Shown: positions 24,704 to 33,763, numbered from the stretch's first letter. The stretch is 64,000 bases of DNA from CAWATZ01 sp963784995 (GCA_963784995.1 CAWATZ010000003.1:2864692-2928691); one strand, 5' to 3'. Notes: generated by a model not told the origin, from the letters alone. Made by a program: numbers and translations.

Positions 24704-27700
24704 TTACTTCCGTCCTTCGAGACGCTTGCGGGCGGCGGCCGCCTCGCGGGTCAGGTGGGCGGCCGGGTCGCCTTTCGTCAGTTCAAGCAGCAGGGTGCGG
24801 GCCTCCGGCGTCGCGATCCATTCCAGCACTTCCGTTGCCCGCAGGGCCCGGAGTTCGCCCGGAGGCGTGACCGCGTTGTCCAGGTCCCGGAGCAGAGTCT
24901 CCGCCCGCCGACGGGCCTCGGTCGAGGGAGCTTTCGCCACCACCTCGCGGAGCGCGGCTGCCGCGACCGGCCCGTACTCTTTGAGGCGTTCCGTTGCCCG
25001 TTCCCGGGTTCTGAAGTCGTCATGATCGAGGTCCGCGATCAGGCCCTTCACGTGCGACGGGGCCGGCCGAACGGCGGGTCTGACCCGGCCCGCGAACCAC
25101 TCGACCGCCTGGCCCGGTTCCGCGAGGAATCGCCCTTGCGCCTGGAAGCCTGACTTCGCGTCCGAAACGGCCAGGGCCTCCCACGCATCAGCGAGGGCTC
25201 CCCGCGCCGCGTCCCTTGGCGGCCGGATGTCCCACCCAAGGATAACCGTGTCGAGCCCGCCCGTGAACAGTCGGCCGTCCGGGCCAAACGCCAGGGCCGT
25301 GATCCGGTCCCGGTGTCCACGGAACTCGGCACGGACCTGCCACGTCAGGACCTCCCAGAGCCGGATCGTGCCGTCCGCTGACGCGGTGACCAGGGTTCGC
25401 CCGTCGGGTGCGAAGGCTGCGTTGGCTGCCCCGGGCCGCGGGCCGGCAGCGAGGGTTGCGACCGCCCGGCCCGTCGCCGCGTCCCAGACGCAGACGTGGT
25501 CGATCCGGCTGCGTCCTAACGGGTGCTCCGCCCAGCTAACGAGGAGCCGACCGTCCGGGGAAAAGGCCCTGCCGTCCCTCGCCTTCATGTGCCAGCGGGC
25601 CCCGCTCAACAATCTCTCCCTCGTCTCCGGGCCCGCTTCGTTCGATCGGTCCGCCAGGTGCATCGGCTCCTGGAGCTTGTGCCCGGCCTGACCCGTCGCC
25701 ACGTCCCAGAGGCGAACAGGCACGCCGCTGGGGCCCTCCGGATAGTCGGGGCCGATCGCCAGCGTCTTGCCGTCGGGCGAAAGCGCGGCCCGCCGGGGGG
25801 TGCAGAAGGGGAGCCCAATGCTCAGGCTGCCGCCGAGGTCCGCTTCCGACTTCGGCGGGACGACCGTGAACGAACGCCGCTCCTTACCGGATGCGAGGTC
25901 CCAGAGCCGGAAGGTCGCGGGCCCTCCTTCGAGCGTCAGCAGCGACTTGCCATCCGGCAGGAACGCCAGGACGCACGCTTCGCCACCGATTTCTGGAAAC
26001 CCTTCGCTGCTGCGCAGGACCGGGTCGATGACCCGGTCCGCTGCGACGTCGTAGAGCCGAATCCGGCTGTTCCCGTAAACGTTCCGGACAGCCCATGCCA
26101 GGAATCGCCGCTCCGCGCTCGCCACGACTCCCAGATTGACTCCTTCCGCGATGCGGCGCGGGGATTTGCCGCCGGCCACGTCCCAGAGGTAGAGGTTCCC
26201 ATCCTGGTCGGTGGTGAACAGGCTCCGGCCGTCGGGGCTGACGAAGATCTGCTCCGCGGCACTGTCCTGGGCCGCGGCCGGGGTGAGCTGACGCCCGCTG
26301 GCCACATCCCAGCGGTAGATCGCTCCGCTGACGGCGCCGGTCAAGACCGAGCCGTCCCGGCTGAACGCGAGTCCCCGCGCCCGCCGCTCGATCCGGAGTC
26401 GTTCCTTCCCTGTCTCGGGGTCGAATAGGTAGATGCGGTCGCCGGCCGCGGCGACGGTCTTGCCGTTGGGAGCGAAGGCGATACTCACGACGTCCTCCCC
26501 GATCTTGGGGAAGATCGTCAGCTCCTTGCCGGTGGCCGTCTCCCACAGACGCAGCCGGGGGTCGCGATGGGAGCCGCTGGCGATCGCCGTCCCATCGGGC
26601 GAGAACGCAAGCGCGGCAATGCTTTGCTGGACGTCGCGGCTGGTGGCAAATCGCCGAAGGTCTTTCCCCGTGGCAACTTCCCACAACTGGGCGAAATTGA
26701 CCTGGTTCCCGGCGTCGTAGCCGCCGGTCGCCATCAGCTTGCCGTCGGGGGAAAAGGCGCAGCGGGTGGCCGGGAAAACAGGCGCGAACGTTCGGGTCAC
26801 CTTGCCGGTCCCCACGTCGATCAGGCGAATGTCGTCCGCCATCAGCGTGACCGCGACCTGCTTGCCGTCCGGCGTGAACGTCAACCATTCGGTAACTAAC
26901 CGCCCGGCGGGCGACGGCGGGTATCCGATCGTGCGAAGCTCCTTTCCCGTTGTCGCGTCCCGGAGGCAGACGCCCCAGTCGTCCTTGGTAGCCAGGACCT
27001 TCCCATCCGACGACAGCCCCACGGTCTCCAAGCTCGTCCCGCGCTGATGCGGGAGGGAATACAGACAGCGGCCATCGGTCAGGTCGAACACCCGTGCGGG
27101 CGCGACCGAGTGCCACCCGCTGGCCGCAACGGCGAGCTTGCCGTCGGCGGACACGGCCAGGCTTCTGATCGGGGTGCCGTGGCGGTATCGGGCCGTGCCG
27201 AGGCGAACGGTACTCTGAGCGGGGAGCGGATCAGCCGGGGGATCGTTTGGGGCCGCAGCGGCCGCCGGGGCCTTGGCGGTCGGTTCGCTCGGCGGGGCTT
27301 GCTCCGCACGGGGGCCCCAACAGCAGGCCAAACAGACGGCGCTTGCCAGGACAGCCACCACGATGAGGGCCCCGACCTTCTTGCCCGCGGTGGAGAGCAA
27401 GAGGGGGATCCCTTTCCGGGCCGAGGAAAGGGCGGAGGCGTCGGCGGTCACACCACCGGCCGTTTGTGCTGTGGCCGCGGCCAGCGTCGCTGCCCGCAGA
27501 GGGCCGGGCACAGTTGCGGCACTCGCGGCCAGCAGTCCCGCCAGGGCTGCCGGCAGCGTCACGCCCCGACTGCGGAGGCGCGCTTCGAGCAACTGCCGGC
27601 CCTGTGCCAACCGCCGCCGCAGCGTGTTGAGGCTCCAGCCGAGCTGCCGGGCCGCCTCGTCCTGCGTCCGTCCCTCCAGGTAGCAAAGCACCAGCGGGGC

Positions 27701-28141
27701 CCGATACCGGTCCGACAGCTGGCACAACTCCTGGTCCAGAATGCCGAGCATCTCCTTCCAGGCGAGCTCATCCGCAGGCCCCACGGCCCTGTCGCCTACC
27801 GCGTCGGGCAGGGGCTGCATTCGGCGCCGTTTGGCTCGCACGGCCAGGCGGTAGGCGACACCGTGTAAGAACCCCGCCAGCGAGGCCCGCCGGTGAATGG
27901 CACCGGCGCGATCGGCAAGGATGAGGAAGGTCGCCTGAAACACGTCCTCGGCCGCGTGAGCATCGTGCAAGATCCGGCGACAGACGTTGAAGACCATCGG
28001 CCCGTGCCGGCCGAGGAGTGCCGCGAACGCCTCGTCGCTGTGTTGGTCGAGGAAGTCGGCAAGGAGCTGTTCGTCCGAGGACGCGGTGGCGGCCAGGCGA
28101 CGGACGTGCTGCAAGAGCAGCGAGACGGCGTTTGCGAACAT
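24704..28141 (-). CDS. ECF sigma factor fused to a WD40-repeat double propeller
   Basis: A 1145-residue protein from ATG 28141. Residues 1-190 are an ECF sigma factor: region 2 (DEAFAALLGRHGPMVFNVCRRIL, DVFQATFLILADRA, HGVAYRLAVRAKRR), region 4 (LSDRYRAPLVLCYLEGRTQDEAARQLGWSLNTLRRRLAQGR). An Ala-rich stretch and one membrane helix (ALIVVAVLASAVCLACCW, ~255-272) follow. About a dozen WD40-like blades then fill residues ~320-1010 (SADGKLAV, FSPDGKLMATGG, ETATGKEL, FAPDGRTLVTASADGTIRLWEV). The C-terminus (about 1040-1145) has HEAT-like helices. This is a known planctomycete architecture in which the exported propeller is presumed to sense a signal and hold the sigma domain at the membrane. Release by proteolysis is inferred. 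Confidence 0.93.
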   Translation of the reverse strand: MFANAVSLLLQHVRRLAATASSDEQLLADFLDQHSDEAFAALLGRHGPMVFNVCRRILHDAHAAEDVFQATFLILADRAGAIHRRASLAGFLHGVAYRLAVRAKRRRMQPLPDAVGDRAVGPADELAWKEMLGILDQELCQLSDRYRAPLVLCYLEGRTQDEAARQLGWSLNTLRRRLAQGRQLLEARLRSRGVTLPAALAGLLAASAATVPGPLRAATLAAATAQTAGGVTADASALSSARKGIPLLLSTAGKKVGALIVVAVLASAVCLACCWGPRAEQAPPSEPTAKAPAAAAAPNDPPADPLPAQSTVRLGTARYRHGTPIRSLAVSADGKLAVAASGWHSVAPARVFDLTDGRCLYSLPHQRGTSLETVGLSSDGKVLATKDDWGVCLRDATTGKELRTIGYPPSPAGRLVTEWLTFTPDGKQVAVTLMADDIRLIDVGTGKVTRTFAPVFPATRCAFSPDGKLMATGGYDAGNQVNFAQLWEVATGKDLRRFATSRDVQQSIAALAFSPDGTAIASGSHRDPRLRLWETATGKELTIFPKIGEDVVSIAFAPNGKTVAAAGDRIYLFDPETGKERLRIERRARGLAFSRDGSVLTGAVSGAIYRWDVASGRQLTPAAAQDSAAEQIFVSPDGRSLFTTDQDGNLYLWDVAGGKSPRRIAEGVNLGVVASAERRFLAWAVRNVYGNSRIRLYDVAADRVIDPVLRSSEGFPEIGGEACVLAFLPDGKSLLTLEGGPATFRLWDLASGKERRSFTVVPPKSEADLGGSLSIGLPFCTPRRAALSPDGKTLAIGPDYPEGPSGVPVRLWDVATGQAGHKLQEPMHLADRSNEAGPETRERLLSGARWHMKARDGRAFSPDGRLLVSWAEHPLGRSRIDHVCVWDAATGRAVATLAAGPRPGAANAAFAPDGRTLVTASADGTIRLWEVLTWQVRAEFRGHRDRITALAFGPDGRLFTGGLDTVILGWDIRPPRDAARGALADAWEALAVSDAKSGFQAQGRFLAEPGQAVEWFAGRVRPAVRPAPSHVKGLIADLDHDDFRTRERATERLKEYGPVAAAALREVVAKAPSTEARRRAETLLRDLDNAVTPPGELRALRATEVLEWIATPEARTLLLELTKGDPAAHLTREAAAARKRLEGRK

Positions 28142-28219
28142 GGAACGGCCTCCGGAAAGACAGCGTTCAGCATCTTACCCTCTCCAGTGCAGCCTCGGCA
28201 GTGGAGCGCCCAACTTTTC

Positions 28220-28373
28220 GGGTGTCCCTCTCGATTATGGCGGGGACGGGTCGCAACTGCCGAGCCGCGCACGCAGCGCAGCGGAGTAAGCGGCCCTGCG
28301 GGCTCCCAAACCGCTTACTCCGCTGCGCTGCGTGCGCGGCTCGGCGGACCTGCTAAAATCGAGAGGGGCACCC
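28220..28373. repeat. Long inverted repeat with inner 34-bp perfect arms and outer 17-bp arms
   Basis: The inner arms 28260-28293 and 28311-28344 are exact reverse complements. Outer arms 28220-28236 and 28357-28373 pair with one mismatch, so a two-stage hairpin of ~150 bases can form. It lies between the end of the WD40 gene and the start of the sigma-WD40 gene (both minus strand), so it may terminate the first and shape the leader of the second. The inner arm contains Cys/Arg-rich translatable frames typical of planctomycete repeats. Confidence 0.93.
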
Positions 28374-28391
28374 AACTTTTCCGAGCTGGCT

Positions 28392-29789
28392 TCAACTCAG
28401 GAGGGCCGGCAGCGGCCAGATTTTGAGGAACCGGTTGCCGCAACTCGTCGCCAGCCAGCGGCCATCCGGCGAGGCAGCGACGCTGCTGGGGACGGCGCCG
28501 GGGTGGCCGTGGTAGGTGGCACGTCGTTTGCCGGTTTCCGCGTCCCACAAGCCAAGCCAGCCATCAAAGCCGTTAATGACCAGCACCGCGCTGCCGGGCA
28601 CAAACGTCAGAGAACTCACCTTGGGTGGTTGCCGCAGGGACAGTTCCACGGCGTCCGGCCAGGACCAGAGTCGCAGCCCGGTCTTGTACGGCTGGCGACC
28701 GCCGTATGCCAGCCGGCGCCCATCCGGGGAAAAGGCCAGCCCCGCCGGCGCACTCGCCTCGACGTTCAGTCGCCGCCTTTCCTGACCAGCGGTGTCGAAG
28801 ATGCGCACCGTGCCGTCGCCGGTGGCCACGGCCAGGGCGGTGCCGTCCGGTGTGAACGCCAGCCGCAGCCGATCATGCTCGAACGGGCCGGCGCGGACCT
28901 CCCAGCCGTGCCGGCGGTCCGAGCGGAGGTCCCACAGGATCACGTCCCCGGTCCGGAGCGCCGCCAACCGGGTGCCGTCCGGGCTGAAGGCCAGGCCGCG
29001 GACGCCTCCCGACTGGGGCAGCGTCCGCTGCACGCGGCCGCGGCGCACGTCCGTCAACGTCACCGCCGCGGCGACCGCCGCCGCCACGGTGGCCCCGTTG
29101 GGCGACACAGCGAAGGCCCGGACGTGTGCCTGGGGTGGCAGCGAGCGCGTCCGGCCCTTGGCCCAGTCCAGCAAGCGCAAGGAGAAACTCTTCGAGCTGT
29201 CGAGGTACAGGAGCCGGCCGTCGGGAGTGAAGCGGAGCTCGCAGGCCATGCCGGGCAGCCGCCGGGATAGGGGCTGGCAATCTCTCTGGCCCGGCGGAGC
29301 GGCCTCGCGCCGGTCGTGGCAGGGGCCGCAGACGTCGCCCATCCAGCCAAGGGACTCCGGAGGACCGGCGGCACCACAGCGGCAGGTGGCGAACGCCTCG
29401 GGAGCGCCGTCCGTGGCCCGCAGACAGACGTGTTCGGGGTAGACCATCCACAGCGGCGGCGGCCGTTCGACGTTGGTTCCCAGGATCAGCGGCGCGACAC
29501 GGGACCCGATGTACAGGCGGTCGCGCCGGAGCATGCGGACGTGTTTGCGGCCGAGCAGGTCGGACCACCAGGCCACGGCCAGGACCACATCGCGTCCGGG
29601 ATCGTGGGGCCAGGTTCTGTGCCACTGGTGGTGGCCTTGCGGCTGGGCGGCGTGGGCGGCGCGGAAGTCGGCGAGGTCCGTGGGAGGCCAGGGCAGTGCC
29701 GTGCCGTTGCGGTGGGTGGCCACGGCGGTCAGGGCGTCGAGGAGCACCTCCAGCGTCGGGTCGATCAGGATGCGTTCGATTTCGGACAT
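28392..29789 (-). CDS. WD40-repeat protein with zinc-ribbon-like Cys cluster
   Basis: A 465-residue cytoplasmic protein from ATG 29789. Residues 1-120 are an unrecognised N-terminal domain. The cluster CRCGAAG...GDVCGPCHDRR (about 133-160) resembles a zinc ribbon. Then come at least six WD40-like blades, for example LRFTPDGRLLYLDSS, FSPDGTRLAALRTGDVILWDL and SPDGRWLATSCGNRFLKIW. Similar proteins accumulate in Gemmata-type genomes. It is downstream of the GlsB-like gene and upstream of the sigma-WD40 gene on the same strand but separated by gaps, so no operon is clear. Confidence 0.85.
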   Translation of the reverse strand: MSEIERILIDPTLEVLLDALTAVATHRNGTALPWPPTDLADFRAAHAAQPQGHHQWHRTWPHDPGRDVVLAVAWWSDLLGRKHVRMLRRDRLYIGSRVAPLILGTNVERPPPLWMVYPEHVCLRATDGAPEAFATCRCGAAGPPESLGWMGDVCGPCHDRREAAPPGQRDCQPLSRRLPGMACELRFTPDGRLLYLDSSKSFSLRLLDWAKGRTRSLPPQAHVRAFAVSPNGATVAAAVAAAVTLTDVRRGRVQRTLPQSGGVRGLAFSPDGTRLAALRTGDVILWDLRSDRRHGWEVRAGPFEHDRLRLAFTPDGTALAVATGDGTVRIFDTAGQERRRLNVEASAPAGLAFSPDGRRLAYGGRQPYKTGLRLWSWPDAVELSLRQPPKVSSLTFVPGSAVLVINGFDGWLGLWDAETGKRRATYHGHPGAVPSSVAASPDGRWLATSCGNRFLKIWPLPALLS

Positions 29790-29864
29790 GGTGGAGAAAG
29801 TCTAGCACGTGTCAACACTTGCCTCTCGGGCGTTGCCCGGCGCAGGAGCAAGGGCCAGACTGGG

Positions 29865-30131
29865 TCATTTCCGCGCTGCTTTCATCACCAGCTGGTAAAC
29901 GACCAGGAGAAGAACGGCGCCACCGACGGCCACAAGCAACCTTCCCAGCAAGGAGTCGCTGATGCCCGGGATGAGCATGTTGCCAAGGTAGCCGCCCAGG
30001 ACGGCGCCCCCAATGCCGAGCAAAACCGTGAGAATGAATCCACCCGGGCCCTTTCCGGGCATGATCCACTTGGCCAGAATGCCCGCTACGAGGCCGAACA
30101 CGATCCAGAGGATGATCTCCCAGGCTTGCAC
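29865..30131 (-). CDS. GlsB/YeaQ/YmgE family small membrane protein
   Basis: An 88-residue protein from ATG 30131. It has three hydrophobic helices: IILWIVFGLVAGILAKWIMPG (with the family motif GLVAGxxAKWIMPG), GGFILTVLLGIGGAVLGGYLG, and a final LLVAVGGAVLLLVVYQL. This is the transglycosylase-associated/YeaQ family, a stress-induced inner-membrane protein whose biochemical role is not known. The gene is divergent from the RsbW-like gene. Confidence 0.93.
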   Translation of the reverse strand: MQAWEIILWIVFGLVAGILAKWIMPGKGPGGFILTVLLGIGGAVLGGYLGNMLIPGISDSLLGRLLVAVGGAVLLLVVYQLVMKAARK

Positions 30132-30742
30132 GTCTCACCTCCCCCACCGACTTGCGGAATCGGGCGCCCTCCAGAACTCACAGGAACTCGGAACACAGGA
30201 AACGAAGGCAACCCGCCAGAACGCGAGAAATGGACAAGTAAACAGATACAGGTGATTGGTCACGGGCTGTGAAAGTGTCCCGGCCCAGCCGATCGGCGTC
30301 GCCCAGTCACCGAGGACCAGAACCGGGACCAGGGCATTGTAGTCCGGCCGGCAGCGGTGGCCAGTGGCAAGATCTGGCGAGCGGGGCCATCACCCCTTGC
30401 GCCTCGCCAACAGATCATGCTTGCAGGGGGTTACGGTGGCCAGGATCAAGGGCTGGGACCGCGGCAGATTGTCTCTTTCCAGGGCTGATACGCAGGCTTC
30501 CTTCCGCACACCCCACGCGGCGCCTTGTGCAAGACCCGCACAGCAGACGGACTCGGACTGTCAGCCGATGGGGAGTGTGCGGAAATGGACTCCCAGCCGG
30601 GGGGACCGCTGCCGGGATCGCACACCTGATCAACCTGGGCCGGCTGGACGGACCCGGACGCGCTTTTTCGTTCGGTTTCCTTTTGCGGATCTTGCTGGGT
30701 AGATCGAAGCAGGGCGCATGGAAAAAGGTGCGTGTCCGCGAG
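30132..30742. other. Divergent intergenic region without a supported gene
   Basis: About 610 bases between the divergent GlsB-like and RsbW-like genes. The open frames here are Arg/Gly/Pro/Ser-rich and not protein-like. The only signal recognised is the sigma54-type promoter at its right end. Confidence 0.6.
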
Positions 30743-30759
30743 TTGGCATGAGGATTGCG
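30743..30759 (+). promoter_or_regulatory. Sigma54 (-24/-12) type promoter
   Basis: TTGGCATGAGGATTGCG matches the sigma54 consensus TTGGCAC-N5-TTGC with GG and GC exactly 10 bases apart (GG at 30745-30746, GC at 30757-30758). It lies 63 bases before ATG 30822, which has GGAGG 7 bases upstream of it. In this GC-rich DNA such a match is unlikely by chance directly before a regulatory gene. Confidence 0.75.
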
Positions 30760-30821
30760 TTACCCACAATCCAGTTTCAACGAGCCACCTCGCCCCGACC
30801 CAAATAACCGGAGGAACCCGA

Positions 30822-31364
30822 ATGCTTTCCCCATCTTGCCGTCAGCTGGAAACGTGCCGGCAGGAACTCGTGCCGGGTGAGCCCGGCACCAAGGTCTGGA
30901 ACCGGGACCAGGTCCATTCGTTTGTGGACATGAAACGTGTCATCCGGGCCATTGTTGCTGCCATGACCGACGCCGGTCTGACGGAGGACGACATTTACTG
31001 GGCGCAGCTGGGCGTGCAAGAGGCCCTCGTCAACGCCAACAAGCACGGGCACCAGGGAGATTGGTCCAGGCCAATCCAGATCCGCTATTCCGTGTCCCCG
31101 GCAGGGGTCGTGGCGGAGATTGAAGATCAAGGCCCGGGCTTTGAGCTGAGCCAGGTCCCGGACCCCCTCGCCCTGGAGAACCTCGACCGCCTGAGCGGCC
31201 GGGGTCTGCTGATGATGCGGACCTTCCTGTCGGGTGTGTGCCACAACGAGCAGGGTAACTGCATCTGCCTTTGCAAGCACCGCTGCCAGACCGAGCCGCA
31301 GCAGGAACAGCCCGCAGAGGCTTCTGCTGCTCCCAGGACAGCCCTCCCTCTCGAAGTGGTTTGA
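30822..31364 (+). CDS. RsbW-like anti-sigma factor/serine kinase (HATPase_c)
   Basis: A 180-residue protein from ATG 30822, with GGAGG 7 bases upstream. The GHKL ATPase motifs are present: N-box QEALVNANKHG (about residues 67-77), G1 EIEDQGPGFE (about 98-107) and G2 GRGLLMMRTFL (about 126-136). This is the RsbW/SpoIIAB type used in partner-switching, where it binds a sigma factor or phosphorylates an anti-anti-sigma protein. No STAS or sigma partner is adjacent. The C-terminus carries four Cys (about 140-155, CHNEQGNCICLCKHRC), possibly a metal site. The sigma54-type promoter upstream would link it to an enhancer-binding regulator. Confidence 0.93.
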   Translation: MLSPSCRQLETCRQELVPGEPGTKVWNRDQVHSFVDMKRVIRAIVAAMTDAGLTEDDIYWAQLGVQEALVNANKHGHQGDWSRPIQIRYSVSPAGVVAEIEDQGPGFELSQVPDPLALENLDRLSGRGLLMMRTFLSGVCHNEQGNCICLCKHRCQTEPQQEQPAEASAAPRTALPLEVV

Positions 31365-31491
31365 CAGCCATCGGGCCTGGGCCTCGATCAGGGTTTTGAA
31401 CAGACTGCCCTTGTGGCGGTCGTCTCCGGATGGCTCCAACCTTGCGATCCGCGGACGTTTCCTTTCTTGCGGAATCACCCCTCAATTCTTG

Positions 31492-31533
31492 TTGTGTCAG
31501 GCCCGGGAACGGGTATAATCCAACCATCCTACC
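31492..31533 (+). promoter_or_regulatory. Sigma70-type promoter of the DUF1501 gene, shared with 33764-33805
   Basis: TTGTGT at 31492-31497, a 16-base spacer, and TATAAT at 31514-31519 lead into an identical 20-base block TATAATCCAACCATCCTACC that also precedes the PQQ-like gene at 33786-33805. The -35 there is TTGTGC with the same 16-base spacer. The ATG lies 66 bases after the TATAAT. Two nearly identical promoters 2.3 kb apart suggest co-regulation or duplication. Confidence 0.8.
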
Positions 31534-31585
31534 CCAACCGCGCCGGGCCTGCCGCGGCGTGCCAACCTCGGACAAGGAGAAAGCG

Positions 31586-32989
31586 ATGTTCACGATCGCC
31601 GATGCTCGGAACAGCCAGGGCCCCAGCCGCCGGGAATTCCTGCGTATCGGCGGCCTCGGCTTGCTCGGCGGTCTCACGCTCTCCAACTTGCTGCGAGCCC
31701 GGGCCCTGGCCGACTCGGCGGGAACGCTCAGCAGGGAGCGCTCGGTCGTGCTGCTGTTCCTGCAAGGCGGGCCGTCGCACATCGAGTTCTTCGATCCCAA
31801 GATGACCGCTCCCCAGGAGGTCCGCAGCATCACCGGCGAGGTCAAGACGGCATTGCCCGGCATCACCTTCGGCGGCACCTTCACCCGCCTGGCGAAGCTC
31901 GTCGGCGACAAGCTGACGGTGGTCCGCAGCTACGCCTCGATGAACGCCGACCATTCATACCTGTCGGTCACCGGTGCCGGCAACCCGCTGAAGTCGGCGA
32001 TGAGTGCGATGTACGCCCGGGTGGTCGGCACGACGCATCCGCGCACCGGCATCCCCACCAACGTCCTCGTCCTGCCGGAGGCGGTCGAGCCCGGCCTGAA
32101 GCTCCAGAGCAACTTCGAGACGGGGGCCCTGCCCACGCTGACCGCTCCCGGCGACCTGGGCCCCTCCTATGCGGCCTTCGATCCCAGCGGCGGCGAGCAG
32201 CTCAAGAAGAACTTCCAGCTGCGCATCCCGGCGGACCGGCTGGAGGATCGCCGTCGCTTGCTGGCCGAGCTGGACAGCGTCAAACGGAACGTCGATGCGA
32301 GCGGACTGATGGATGGGATCGATCGCTTCCAGCAGCAAGCCTTCGAGGTGATCACACGCGGTGTGTCCGACGCTTTCGACCTGTCGAAGGAAGACCCGAA
32401 GACGATCGCGAAGTACGACACCAGCAAGCTGTTCCCGCTGGGGGACGTCACCAAGTGGTACGACATGCGGCGCTCCACCAACCTGCTGGGCAAGCAGATG
32501 CTGCTGGCCCGCCGCTTGTGCGAGGCCGGCTGTGGCTTCGTGACCGTCTCCGACTGTGGCTGGGACATGCACGCCAACGGCAACAGTCCCAAGAGCATGG
32601 CCAACCTGCCGCCCCTGACCAGCCAGGTGGACCACGCCGTCGCCGCCTTCATCGAGGACGTCCACGAGCGCGGCCTGAGCGACCGGATCCTGCTGGTCGT
32701 CACCGGCGAGATGGGCCGGACGCCGCGGCGCAACAAGAACGACGGCCGGGACCACTACCCGAACCTGACGACGCTGGCCTTCGCCGGCGGCGGCCTGAAG
32801 ATGGGCCAGGTCATCGGCCAGTCGGACCGGTTGGCGGCGAACCCGGCCACGGAGCGCTACACCCCAAAGCATCTGCTGGCGACGATCATGAACGCGGTGC
32901 TGGACCTGAGCGAGGTGCGCGTCCGCAGTGGGCTGGGCAAGGTCGCCAGCGTCCTCACGGAGGGCGAGCCGATTCCGGGGCTGCTGTAG
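31586..32989 (+). CDS. DUF1501 protein with Tat signal
   Basis: A 467-residue protein from ATG 31586. The twin-arginine signal SRREFLRIGGLGLLGG at residues ~14-29 targets it for folded export. The DUF1501 signature follows: VVLLFLQGGPSHIEFFDPK, AKLVGDKLTVVRSY, and near the end GEMGRTPRRNKNDGRDHYP with a metal-binding-like arrangement shared with the alkaline-phosphatase/sulfatase superfamily. In planctomycetes it is a very frequent partner of cytochrome-c-containing DUF1549/DUF1553 proteins, which are absent here. A small hairpin at 32990-33009 separates it from the membrane protein gene. Confidence 0.93.
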   Translation: MFTIADARNSQGPSRREFLRIGGLGLLGGLTLSNLLRARALADSAGTLSRERSVVLLFLQGGPSHIEFFDPKMTAPQEVRSITGEVKTALPGITFGGTFTRLAKLVGDKLTVVRSYASMNADHSYLSVTGAGNPLKSAMSAMYARVVGTTHPRTGIPTNVLVLPEAVEPGLKLQSNFETGALPTLTAPGDLGPSYAAFDPSGGEQLKKNFQLRIPADRLEDRRRLLAELDSVKRNVDASGLMDGIDRFQQQAFEVITRGVSDAFDLSKEDPKTIAKYDTSKLFPLGDVTKWYDMRRSTNLLGKQMLLARRLCEAGCGFVTVSDCGWDMHANGNSPKSMANLPPLTSQVDHAVAAFIEDVHERGLSDRILLVVTGEMGRTPRRNKNDGRDHYPNLTTLAFAGGGLKMGQVIGQSDRLAANPATERYTPKHLLATIMNAVLDLSEVRVRSGLGKVASVLTEGEPIPGLL

Positions 32990-33009
32990 GTCAGGCTTTC
33001 CAGCCTGAC
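32990..33009 (+). terminator. Short hairpin after the DUF1501 gene
   Basis: GTCAGGCT and AGCCTGAC form a perfect 8-base stem around TTCC, immediately after the stop codon. There is no T-run, so read-through into the next gene is likely. Confidence 0.5.
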
Positions 33010-33051
33010 GCAAGGACGCGGGTACGGTCCAGGGGGGAAAAGCAGGCGACA

Positions 33052-33659
33052 ATGGCGAAGTCCAACGTCATGCTTTGGATGGGCACGGCCTTTGGGGTCG
33101 CGCTGGCGACAGCGGCGACCGTGCTGGGCCTCAACGGTCCCGACAACAGGAACATCCGGCTGGCGCTGCTGTTAACGGTGCGCTGGTCTTTCCTGCTGTT
33201 CTTCCTGGCTTATGCCGGCAACGCGCTCGCCATACTGTGCGGCTGGCAACCGCTGCGCGGACGGGGACGGGAATTCGGCCTGTCGTTCGCCGCCGCCCAT
33301 CTGATTCACGTCGGGCTGGTGGTCTGGCTCTATCAGATTTCCGCACGCCCGCCGCTTGGCCCTGCCGGGTTCTGGTTCTTCACCGTCGCGCTGTTCTTCA
33401 CCTATCTGCTGGCGGCCCTGTCTTTCGGCGGCGTGAAAGCGCTGGGTCTGTTGTGGCCGCCGCTGCGCTTTGTCGGCATGAACTACATCCTGATCGCCTT
33501 TGGCGCGATTTCGTGCCGCCGGTGATCCATCCCAGGCCCGCACAATACAACCTGGCGCACTTCATCGCCTACGCGCCCTTTGCCGCCCTGAGCATCGCCG
33601 CGCCCCTGCTGGTGCTGGCCGTCCTGCCGCGCCGTCATGCCAGGCCAAAGGTGGCTTGA
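33052..33659 (+). pseudogene. Multi-pass membrane protein, one-base frameshift near its end
   Basis: From ATG 33052 the first ~150 residues contain membrane helices (LWMGTAFGVALATAATVLGL, LLLTVRWSFLLFFLAYAGNALAILCGW, LSFAAAHLIHVGLVVWLY, GFWFFTVALFFTYLLAALSFGG), then YILIAFGA is followed by a stop in frame 1 at 33525. One frame over, FVPPVIHPRPAQYNLAHFIAYAPFAALSIAAPLLVLAVL continues to 33659 and completes a fifth helix. The break is at GCGC 33503-33506. Repaired length is ~202 residues. It resembles ferric-reductase-like or DoxX-type small membrane proteins but the family is uncertain. Confidence 0.75.
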
Positions 33660-33763
33660 GGAGTGCGTTGGTTCGGTTCCGTTGCTCGCATTGCAGGGCA
33701 TTCCGGTAAGCCGAGCCCAGCGGAACGGCCAGGCTCCAGGCCAGGCCCTCGTCCTCTTCAGGG

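Noticed and set aside
24341..25153. 270-codon plus-strand ORF
   Set aside because: It runs antisense to the sigma-WD40 gene for most of its length and has Arg/Gly/Pro-rich, non-protein composition.
30269..30751. 160-codon ORF in the divergent gap
   Set aside because: Low-complexity Arg/Ser/Gly/Pro content, no ribosome site, and it overlaps the sigma54-type promoter.
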